64,000 bases of DNA from UMGS1649 sp045534225 (GTDB lineage Bacteria; Bacillota; Clostridia; TANB77; CAG-465), in contig JAZSJJ010000004.1 in the NCBI GenBank assembly GCA_045534225.1, forward strand, positions 1-64,000, in the 5' to 3' direction. Every line of letters starts with the position of its first letter. The stretch's first letter is position 1. The notes under the pieces were generated by a model. The model was not told the DNA's origin and ran no database searches. It worked only from the letters and a program-made list of their open reading frames with translations. Shown here in pieces: positions 7,377 through 14,170 of this stretch. The translations under genes were made by a program, and so were the position numbers.

Positions 7377-9029
7377 TTATTTTATTTTATCTCTTAAACT
7401 TCTATGGTATGTTATTACAAATCTATGCACTTCATCTTGAAGTTCTGTAATAAGCTTAAATAATCTTCTGTTGTTTTTATCTTCTCTTAAATCTATCTCT
7501 CGTTCATTAAGATCTATTATGCCTCTTGTACGGTGTTTATCATCTTTTATCATACCAATTACAGGTACTGAAACATTATTGTTTTCTAGTGTTTGTTTTA
7601 CTGCATGTACTTGATTTAAGCCACCATCTATTAAAAATACATCTGGTAAAGGTAATGTATCCACATGTTTAAGTCTTCTCGTTATTACTTCACTCATACA
7701 TAATACATCGTTTTGTGTTTCTGTCCATTTAATCTTGTATTTTCTATACTTGCTCTTGTTAAAGCCATTCTTTTCGTATGTTATTCCAGCACCAACCATA
7801 AATGTATCTTTAAGGTTAGATATATCATAACACTCTACTATGTCTACCGTATCTTCTAAACCTAAGATATTTCTTAAATCTTCAAGTGGATTTTTATCCT
7901 TATCTTTAAGATTCATTTCTATATTATTCTCTATCATTTCCACAAGTTTTAACTTAGAACCTTTTTTAGGTACTGTAAGTTCCACTCTTAGACCTCTTAA
8001 CGTCTTTAAGTATTCTTCTGTAAGTTTAATCTTTTCTTGGTATTTATCCTCGTTTGTTATTTTGAAATATATTCTTGGCGGTATATTAGATTTATTTACT
8101 GTATAGTATTGTGAAATAATATCTATAAGCGTTTCATCTATCTTGTTTTTCTCTAATTCATCTATTAGTATGTTATCATGTTTTAGAAGTTTACTATCTC
8201 TAATCTTGAATATTTGTATGTATAGTTTATCTTGTACTAATACATACCCCCATATATCCGTATTTGTTTCATTAAGGTTAGATACCTTTTGTTTTTCTGT
8301 TACTTTAGATATCTTTTCTAAACGTATTTTTAATTCCTGTGCTTTTTCAAATTCTAGATTTTCTATACATTTATCTATTGATGCTATTATATGCTCTTTT
8401 ACTGTATCTGTCTTACCATCTAAAAACATTGCTATTTCTGTTAGCATTTTGTTATATTCTTCTCTTGCTACATCGTTTATACAAGGTCCTAGACATCTAC
8501 CTATATGGTAGTATAAACATGGTCCTACTTTAGCATTACACATTTTATTTAAGTTGTATTTGCATCTCTTTAAAGGGAATATTTCACGTATTGTTACAAA
8601 CAGCTCTCTTAATGCATTTACATCAGTAAATGGTCCAATGTATTTTGAACCATCTTCTGTTTTTGTACGAGTTATATATATTGATGGATATTTATCTTTT
8701 ACTGTTATTTTTACATAAGGATATGTTTTATCGTCTTTAAGCATTACGTTATATTTAGGCATGAACTCTTTTATATAGTTGCACTCTAGAACCAATGCTT
8801 CCAGTTCACTTTCTGTAACTATATATTCTATATTTCTAATCTTCTCAACCATTTTCTGTATTCTTACAGTTTTATTTGTTTTGTTAAAATATTGTCTAAC
8901 TCTCTTTCTTAAAGACTTAGCTTTACCTACATATATTATCTTACCATCTTCATCCTTCATCATATATATACCAGGATCAAACGGTATTTTTTCTACAATC
9001 TCCTTCTTTATTTTTTCCTTAATATCCAT
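7377..9029 (-). CDS. uvrC: Excinuclease ABC subunit C, lacking the C-terminal HhH domain
   Basis: 550 residues from the ATG at 9029 (RBS GGAGG 5 nt upstream; the earlier in-frame ATG lies inside the spoVG terminator). UvrC makes the dual incisions of nucleotide excision repair with UvrAB. Seen: GIY-YIG nuclease (about 18-95, starting FDPGIYMMKDEDGKIIYVGKAKSLRKR), the cysteine-rich CNAKVGPCLYYHIGRCLGPC segment, a UVR motif (about 200-230), and the RNase H-like 5'-nuclease domain (VECYDISN, DVFLIDGGLNQ). The protein stops at EVHRFVITYHRSLRDKIK, where homologues continue for about 50-60 residues with tandem helix-hairpin-helix motifs. The loss is clean: stop codon and terminator follow at once. 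Confidence 0.95.
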   Translation of the reverse strand: MDIKEKIKKEIVEKIPFDPGIYMMKDEDGKIIYVGKAKSLRKRVRQYFNKTNKTVRIQKMVEKIRNIEYIVTESELEALVLECNYIKEFMPKYNVMLKDDKTYPYVKITVKDKYPSIYITRTKTEDGSKYIGPFTDVNALRELFVTIREIFPLKRCKYNLNKMCNAKVGPCLYYHIGRCLGPCINDVAREEYNKMLTEIAMFLDGKTDTVKEHIIASIDKCIENLEFEKAQELKIRLEKISKVTEKQKVSNLNETNTDIWGYVLVQDKLYIQIFKIRDSKLLKHDNILIDELEKNKIDETLIDIISQYYTVNKSNIPPRIYFKITNEDKYQEKIKLTEEYLKTLRGLRVELTVPKKGSKLKLVEMIENNIEMNLKDKDKNPLEDLRNILGLEDTVDIVECYDISNLKDTFMVGAGITYEKNGFNKSKYRKYKIKWTETQNDVLCMSEVITRRLKHVDTLPLPDVFLIDGGLNQVHAVKQTLENNNVSVPVIGMIKDDKHRTRGIIDLNEREIDLREDKNNRRLFKLITELQDEVHRFVITYHRSLRDKIK

Positions 9030-9050
9030 ATCTTCCTCCAATATGTCCAA

Positions 9051-9079
9051 AAGAGCACGCAAAAAAGGCGCGTGCTCTT
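9051..9079 (-). terminator. Terminator after spoVG
   Basis: 10-bp stem AAGAGCACGC / GCGTGCTCTT around a loop containing six Ts on the minus strand. It separates spoVG from uvrC and shows that the upstream in-frame Met of uvrC is not the real start. Confidence 0.7.
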
Positions 9080-9093
9080 ATGACAAAACTAAA

Positions 9094-9375
9094 TTATTCA
9101 ACATCAACTGTTTCTTCTGAATCATCAGTTTCATTGTATTTAGCTATTATTGCTGTTTGAATTGCTTCTCTTGTATCCGTATTGATTGGATGAGCTATGT
9201 CTTTGAATTCTCCGTTTGGAGTTTTTCTGCTTGGCATAGCGATGAAAAGACCTTTATCGCTTTCGATAACTTTGATATCATGTACTACGAATACATCATC
9301 AAATGTTACAGAAGCGATAGCTTTCATTCTGTTTTGAGAAGTTATTTTTCTAACTCTAACATCAGTAATTTGCAT
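9094..9375 (-). CDS. spoVG: Septation/sporulation regulator SpoVG, RNA-binding protein
   Basis: 93 residues from the ATG at 9375, which matches the MxITDVRVRK start of the family; GGCGGTG lies upstream. Conserved segments: MKAIASVTFDDVFVVHDIKVI, GLFIAMPSRKTPNGEFKDIAHPI. SpoVG is a small nucleic-acid-binding regulator involved in asymmetric division and other post-transcriptional control in Firmicutes. The C-terminus is short and acidic (DDSEETVDVE). It is monocistronic with a strong sigma-A promoter and its own terminator. Confidence 0.97.
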   Translation of the reverse strand: MQITDVRVRKITSQNRMKAIASVTFDDVFVVHDIKVIESDKGLFIAMPSRKTPNGEFKDIAHPINTDTREAIQTAIIAKYNETDDSEETVDVE

Positions 9376-9408
9376 ATTGAACACCGCCTTCCCTTAACTG
9401 TTAGCCTA

Positions 9409-9436
9409 ATTATACAACAATTTGAGCATAAGTCAA
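9409..9436 (-). promoter_or_regulatory. Sigma-A promoter of spoVG
   Basis: Minus strand TTGACT (9436-9431), 16-bp spacer, TATAAT (9414-9409), about 25 bp upstream of the RBS. I see no separate sigma-H type element. Confidence 0.75.
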
Positions 9437-9537
9437 TAGATATTTTCCTTTTTTTGAAAGCGAAAAATGTCGGTGTAGCATGCTTGTTTTAAGGGTTTTA
9501 AGTTTTTTCTAAATAAAAGCATCTCTAAAGAATACAT

Positions 9538-9569
9538 AAAAAAGAGCCGGATTTTTCCGGCTCTTTTTT
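9538..9569. terminator. Terminator of the HAD phosphatase gene
   Basis: 13-bp stem AAAAAAGAGCCGG / CCGGCTCTTTTTT with A/T flanks on both sides. It terminates the minus-strand HAD gene. Confidence 0.85.
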
Positions 9570-9588
9570 TGTGTTTTTCTTTAATTTC

Positions 9589-10263
9589 TTAAAGAATCTT
9601 CATAAGAGTGTCAAAAGTAGGGATTTCAACATCAGGTTTTACATCTATTCCTTTTACAGGAGTAAGGTTGAAACCGACAGAAAATATACCTGCTTTGTTA
9701 GCCATATCTATATCTGAAATAAGATCATTACCTACAAAGACATTTTCTTCCGGTTTTGTTCCTGCAAGTACACGCTCAATAAACCTTTTATCCGGTTTAG
9801 CATAAGTATCATCCCAGGTATAGATGTTTTCGAAGTAATCAAAAATTCCATTGTGCTTCATGTTATCTACCTGTTGTTTCATGAAACCGTTAGTAACGAG
9901 ACAAAGTTTGTAACCTTTATCCATAAGATACTCAAGCGTCTCTTTAACGCCTTCCGCAAGTTCAGAATGCCATTTATTGTTTTCAAAAATAGCATCGTCT
10001 ACTTTTGCTGGATCAAGACCATATTCGAGAATACAAGTCACATAATGTACCATCGCATTCAGATAGAGCCCATATGTTACTTTTTTGCCTGTATAAAAGA
10101 ATTTTTGGTTATGGAAGAAATAATCGAGCTGACTTGCAAAAATCTCACTTTGTTCTTCATTTAATCCTAAATCTGATGCTATGAGTTTTCCTTGCTCTTC
10201 ACTTTTATGAATCAAAATCGTTCCGTCATAATCAAACAGAACCCGTTTGAACTTAGTACTCAT
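9589..10263 (-). CDS. HAD-family hydrolase (phosphatase)
   Basis: 224 residues. All four HAD motifs are present: I DYDGT (D11 nucleophile, D13), II LVTNG, III lysine in AKPDKRF, IV GNDLISDIDMA. A helical cap lies between motifs I and II (about 20-90). The layout is like YjjG/phosphoglycolate-type enzymes that remove phosphate from nucleotides or small metabolites; the substrate cannot be told from sequence. RBS AAGGAGG. Monocistronic, with its own promoter (10296-10324) and terminator. Its composition is richer in GC than its neighbours and uses codons such as CGT, GAG, AAG and CTC more often. Confidence 0.9.
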   Translation of the reverse strand: MSTKFKRVLFDYDGTILIHKSEEQGKLIASDLGLNEEQSEIFASQLDYFFHNQKFFYTGKKVTYGLYLNAMVHYVTCILEYGLDPAKVDDAIFENNKWHSELAEGVKETLEYLMDKGYKLCLVTNGFMKQQVDNMKHNGIFDYFENIYTWDDTYAKPDKRFIERVLAGTKPEENVFVGNDLISDIDMANKAGIFSVGFNLTPVKGIDVKPDVEIPTFDTLMKIL

Positions 10264-10295
10264 TTTAGTACCTCCTTGCTATATACTGGATTTGT

Positions 10296-10324
10296 ATTAT
10301 AACATAGATATGCTGAAATTTCAA
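10296..10324 (-). promoter_or_regulatory. Sigma-A promoter of the HAD gene
   Basis: Minus strand TTGAAA (10324-10319), 17-bp spacer, TATAAT (10301-10296), about 25 bp upstream of the RBS AAGGAGG. Confidence 0.75.
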
Positions 10325-10339
10325 CTTTTATGTATACTA

Positions 10340-10371
10340 AAAAGAGTATTAGATTAATCTAATACTCTTTT
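10340..10371. terminator. Terminator of the prepilin-like gene
   Basis: Fully self-complementary 32-bp sequence (AAAAGAGTATTAGA arms meeting at TTAA), with T-tails on both strands, just downstream of the stop of the minus-strand gene at 10384. Confidence 0.8.
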
Positions 10372-10383
10372 GCTTTAATTTTA

Positions 10384-12153
10384 TTATAAACTTACATTAT
10401 ATGAACCATCTGCTTGTTTTGTTAATTTTGCTCCTGGTGCTAGTGTTACTACTGTACGAACACCGCGTTCTACTGTAGCTTGACCTCCTAATGAAGACAC
10501 AAAATGATTCAAATTAGATATGTAATCAAAATCAAAGGTAAATAAACCATATGTTGGATAACTAGTATTAGCATTTATCATAACTTTACCTAGCCAATAA
10601 GAGTCATTTCCTATCATTTGATATACTTTAGATTCCATATTCATGCGACTTTGCATCTGAAATTGGAAAGCATTATTTTTCAGTGTAGTAATAGTTCCTG
10701 ATGTTGCTTTTGGTATTACATGCCATGTACTTGTTGCCACATCGTAATATGTAAAGTCTGTTTTATGTGGTTGATACAAACTACCAGTTTTAGTTTCACC
10801 ATTATCTACATAAGAATATGTAGGATAATTAGTTGTATTCCATGTATAGGTTATCTCTGGTCCGTCAGGCATAGTTTCATCAACTAACGCTACTATATCT
10901 TCAGGCAATATACTTCTAGAAGCTATTCCTATTGTTCCATCATGATAACCAGTAGTTGCATTTTGAACTGAAGTTAAGGCTGTGTCAAATCCAGCTTTAC
11001 CATAAAAAGATAGCTCGGCCCCATGTGGATTTTGTGCAGACATTAATAATATTCTACCTTGTTCATCTACACCCAGTAATTTCCATCCGCCTTTATACGA
11101 TGTACTTCCAACACCATTTGGCATATAGTTTACTGTTGCACCTATTTCATATGATTGTGTTGCATCAACTAATTCAAGTTTAGTTATTAAACCTGTTCTA
11201 ACTGTGGTTCTCTTCTTCCAGTTTCCAACTAATGCTTTTTCTGTAACAGTTTCTTTTGGTGCTTCACCTGTTGTAACAAACAAACTATCAAGAAGTAGCG
11301 CTTTTGTTCCGTCAAGAGAACCCATAATAGCTCCGCCTGATCCCATAGCCATTAGATAACCACCACCAGAATATTCTAAATAGTCCATAATATCTGTTCC
11401 TTGAGTGTCTGATTGCATTTCTACATAATCTTTATTAAATAATAACACTGTGTCCTCAGGAATATTGCCATCAGAATACTGCCCTAGAGTGTCTAGTGTA
11501 TATTCAACATCCATTTTTAAGCCTTTACCTTGAACAAATTGACAAGTATAAACCATACCTTGTTCATCTGTTACTGTTTTACCATCTTCAGAAAACACAT
11601 AACCATAATCATCTGCGATAGTTTCATAATTGATCGAGCCGGGATCTTGCATACCCATAAAGAATAGTTCATCTTTAATTTTCTCTGGCATTGGCACGCC
11701 CATCATCATTTCTGCAGCCGATCCAGACATTACCATATCCATTGAACCATCTTGATAGAATGCATATCCAACAGATACCCCATCATAATCTCCAAGATAA
11801 ACTTGCTTATAATAGAAGCCGTATTTGTTTAACTGTGGTACTGCGCCATCTATAACATTAACGCCCTTATCTGTTACATCAAATGTATAATCATCTGTGT
11901 AATCTTCTAATTTTCCCAAAACTGCATCTTTTAAATCTTCGCCTCTTAATCCATCCATATATGCTTCTGCCCACACTATAGAGGCATATTGTTCGACTTG
12001 AGCTCTATTTGTTTTCCCTGTAGCTTCAGATGCTTTATTAATTATCCCTGAATTAGATAATGTAATAACAACGCTTGCTGCAAGTATTATCATAACTATT
12101 ATCGTTATTACTAGAACAATCAAAGATATGCCTTGTTTGTTTTTTAATTTCAT
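10384..12153 (-). CDS. Prepilin-like surface protein with type IV pilin-type N-terminus
   Basis: 589 residues. The N-terminus KLKNKQGISLIVLVITIIVM resembles a class III/type IV prepilin signal: basic leader, G at the cleavage point, then a long hydrophobic helix (about 9-32). The usual glutamate at mature position +5 is replaced by V, so it may stay as a membrane-anchored monomer rather than polymerise. Residues ~50-130 are homologous to the extracellular domain of the LRR protein at 29-1723 (FDVTDKGVNVIDG, QLNKYGFYY). The C-terminal half (about 290-589) contains repeated beta-strand-like sequence. No pilus assembly genes lie in the window. RBS GGAGGAAAC. Confidence 0.7.
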   Translation of the reverse strand: MKLKNKQGISLIVLVITIIVMIILAASVVITLSNSGIINKASEATGKTNRAQVEQYASIVWAEAYMDGLRGEDLKDAVLGKLEDYTDDYTFDVTDKGVNVIDGAVPQLNKYGFYYKQVYLGDYDGVSVGYAFYQDGSMDMVMSGSAAEMMMGVPMPEKIKDELFFMGMQDPGSINYETIADDYGYVFSEDGKTVTDEQGMVYTCQFVQGKGLKMDVEYTLDTLGQYSDGNIPEDTVLLFNKDYVEMQSDTQGTDIMDYLEYSGGGYLMAMGSGGAIMGSLDGTKALLLDSLFVTTGEAPKETVTEKALVGNWKKRTTVRTGLITKLELVDATQSYEIGATVNYMPNGVGSTSYKGGWKLLGVDEQGRILLMSAQNPHGAELSFYGKAGFDTALTSVQNATTGYHDGTIGIASRSILPEDIVALVDETMPDGPEITYTWNTTNYPTYSYVDNGETKTGSLYQPHKTDFTYYDVATSTWHVIPKATSGTITTLKNNAFQFQMQSRMNMESKVYQMIGNDSYWLGKVMINANTSYPTYGLFTFDFDYISNLNHFVSSLGGQATVERGVRTVVTLAPGAKLTKQADGSYNVSL

Positions 12154-12222
12154 CCTTTGTTTCCTCCTATATAATTTAACAAAATTTTATTATATATTTT
12201 TCTATTTTGCAATATTATTTTA

Positions 12223-12291
12223 TTATATTTTGAATATACTTTTTAATATATATTTCATAAATCCTTTTGGTTTACATACAACAATTTTCAT
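12223..12291 (-). CDS. spoVM: SpoVM-like 22-residue amphipathic peptide
   Basis: A 22-codon ORF with a good RBS (AAAGGAG, 7 nt before ATG). It starts MKIVVCKPKGFMKY and ends with a basic/hydrophobic SIFKI tail. This resembles SpoVM, the 26-residue amphipathic helix that marks the curved forespore membrane for coat assembly (B. subtilis MKFYTIKLPKFLGG...): shared MK start, aliphatic run, K, then PK and an amphipathic basic helix. The pair PK is shifted by one residue relative to B. subtilis. It lies 13 nt after a two-helix membrane protein gene, on the same strand. Similarity is short, so the name is an inference. Confidence 0.6.
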   Translation of the reverse strand: MKIVVCKPKGFMKYILKSIFKI

Positions 12292-12304
12292 AAATATTCT
12301 CCTT

Positions 12305-12457
12305 TCAACAAAGTAGCCATATAAAGCCAAACACCATAAGCACTGCAGCTACTATTAATACCCATAGCCATAATGGTAAGAATAATGTTATTACAGCTCC
12401 AATTCCAAAGGCTATTAAAAAGAGTCCTATTGTTTTTCTAAATGCTCCTACAAACAT
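12305..12457 (-). CDS. Two-helix membrane protein upstream of the spoVM-like gene
   Basis: 50 residues with an excellent RBS (AAAGGAGG, 7 nt from ATG). Almost entirely hydrophobic: helix 1 at about 9-27, an LPLWLW turn, helix 2 at about 31-49. It is not recognised by name. The stop codon is 13 nt before the spoVM-like start, so the two are co-translated; this suggests a sporulation membrane role by association only. Together these two small genes fill most of the apparent gap between the prepilin-like gene and nth. I see no convincing sigma-A, sigma-E or sigma-K promoter in the ~110 bp to nth. Confidence 0.65.
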   Translation of the reverse strand: MFVGAFRKTIGLFLIAFGIGAVITLFLPLWLWVLIVAAVLMVFGFIWLLC

Positions 12458-12568
12458 ATATCCTCCTTTACTTACAGCTATATTTATAGTAAAATACTAG
12501 TAGTCAAAAACTTAATATATACTATGTAAATACACATCTTTTGTGATAAATACATATAAGGAGATATT

Positions 12569-13219
12569 ATGAAATACAGATTGTTAAACAAAGAAGAAAT
12601 AGAAAAATGTTTAGATATATTATCTAAAACTTATCCAACCCCAATGTGCGGATTAGATTACAACACACCCTTTGAACTAATGCTATCTTTAATTTTAGCA
12701 GCACAGTGTACAGATGAACGTGTAAACAAAATACGTCCTATCCTTACAAGCAAATATCCAACACCTGAGACTATATCTAAACTTACTAAAAAAGATATAT
12801 ATGAAATAATTAAATCTTGTAGTTTTCCAAACAACAAAGCAAGTCATATTCTAGAAGCATCTAAAATGCTTGTTGAAAAATATAATAGTACTGTACCAAA
12901 CACTATGAAGGACTTAACAACACTGCCTGGCATAGGTAGAAAAAGTGCTAACATTATTCTACTTGAATGTTTCGGAATCGTTGAAGGTATTGCAGTAGAT
13001 ACACATGTTACAAGAATAACTAAAAAGTTAGGTTTTACAAACAATACAGAACAATTAAAAATAGAAAAAGACTTAATGAAAAGAATTCCTAAAGCTAAAT
13101 GGGAAGTTATTAATCACACTATAGTAGAACATGGCAAGAAAATATGCATTGCTAGAAAGCCAAAATGCAATGAGTGCCCTCTTACAGTGGTATGTCGTGA
13201 ATACAGAAAAACACACTAA
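12569..13219 (+). CDS. nth: Endonuclease III (DNA glycosylase/AP lyase)
   Basis: 216 residues, full length. Removes oxidised pyrimidines in base excision repair and cuts the abasic site. Helix-hairpin-helix LPGIGRKSAN with catalytic K125, catalytic D144 in AVDTHVTR, and a C-terminal [4Fe-4S] cluster with C193, C200, C203 and C209 in the standard C-X6-C-X2-C-X5-C spacing. RBS AAGGAG. Single plus-strand gene between two minus-strand blocks, with a terminator directly after it. Confidence 0.97.
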   Translation: MKYRLLNKEEIEKCLDILSKTYPTPMCGLDYNTPFELMLSLILAAQCTDERVNKIRPILTSKYPTPETISKLTKKDIYEIIKSCSFPNNKASHILEASKMLVEKYNSTVPNTMKDLTTLPGIGRKSANIILLECFGIVEGIAVDTHVTRITKKLGFTNNTEQLKIEKDLMKRIPKAKWEVINHTIVEHGKKICIARKPKCNECPLTVVCREYRKTH

Positions 13220-13245
13220 AGTTAATTAATACTTTGGTGTGTTTT
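13208..13245. terminator. Bidirectional terminator after nth
   Basis: Stem AAACACACTAAAG / CTTTGGTGTGTTTT around an AT loop; it overlaps the last codons of nth. T-tail on the plus strand, A-tract on the other, so it may also end the long minus-strand run that finishes at 13283. Confidence 0.75.
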
Positions 13246-13282
13246 GTTCAATATTATCTTTTATTTGTATATTTTCTTTTGC

Positions 13283-14170
13283 CTACACATTATCTAAATT
13301 AAAATTTGGTACATATTCTTCTTCGTGTTCTCCTAACTCTTGTATGTATCCATTTTCTAAGCCAAGTTCAAATAAATAGTCTTCTACTTCTTCAAGTTCC
13401 TCTTTAGTAATCTTCCTATTTATTTCTTCATATTTCTTTGCTTTATGAGTTGGAAAGTACTGTGCCATTACACTTATTATTTGTTCCTCGCCTAGATTTT
13501 CTTTAATCCATTTAAGAACGCCTTTAGTATTCTCTACCATATTAGGAAGTATCATATGACGTATTACAAGGCCAGTCTTCATTATTCCATTTTCGTCTAT
13601 ATTATCTTTAACTTGCCTTCTCATTTCAAGTATTGCTTCTGTTGCATATTTGAAATAATCTGGCGCATTAGAATATTTTTTAGCATATACATCATTTACA
13701 TATTTTAAATCTGGAAGATATATATCTATATATCCTTCTAATTCTTTTAACACTTCTACATTTTCATATCCACCTGAGTTATATACTATCGGTATTGTTA
13801 ATCCTTTTTCTTTAGCGAGTATTATCGCCTCTTTTATTTGTAACGCATACATTGTTGGTGTAACAAGATTAATGTTTAATACTCCTCTTTCTTGTTGTTC
13901 TAACATTATATCTGCTAATCTTTCTACTGTTATTTCTTTACCAAACATACCGCTACTTATTTCATAGTTTTGGCAATATACACATTTTAGATTACAACCA
14001 GTAAAAAATATTGTTCCCGAACCTTTATCTCCACTTATACATGGTTCTTCGTAATTGTGTGTGCTTACCAAAGCCACTTTTATTTTATCTGTAGCTTTGC
14101 ACACACCTGTTTTCCCTTTTGTTCTATCTACGCCGCACTTATGTGGACACATTGTACATTTATCTAACAT
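13283..14170 (-). CDS. Radical SAM protein of the PflX/COG1313 type
   Basis: 295 residues. Starts with a cysteine-rich segment (CTMCPHKCGVDR and GVCKA) typical of this group, then the radical SAM cluster motif CNLKCVYCQN (CxxxCxxC) near residue 58 and an FFTGCN approach. The family is often annotated as pyruvate formate-lyase activating-enzyme-like, but its substrate is not established. The C-terminus (EEYVPNFN) is as in homologues. It starts directly at the stop of addA and is the last gene of a long co-directional run. Confidence 0.85.
   Translation of the reverse strand: MLDKCTMCPHKCGVDRTKGKTGVCKATDKIKVALVSTHNYEEPCISGDKGSGTIFFTGCNLKCVYCQNYEISSGMFGKEITVERLADIMLEQQERGVLNINLVTPTMYALQIKEAIILAKEKGLTIPIVYNSGGYENVEVLKELEGYIDIYLPDLKYVNDVYAKKYSNAPDYFKYATEAILEMRRQVKDNIDENGIMKTGLVIRHMILPNMVENTKGVLKWIKENLGEEQIISVMAQYFPTHKAKKYEEINRKITKEELEEVEDYLFELGLENGYIQELGEHEEEYVPNFNLDNV

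Noticed and set aside
9030..9062. Upstream Met of uvrC
   Set aside because: It lies in the spoVG terminator and there is a better RBS before the ATG at 9029.
12470..12568. Sporulation-sigma promoter upstream of the spoVM-like pair
   Set aside because: A TTGACT element is present, but no -10 at proper spacing and no sigma-E/sigma-K -10 could be defended.
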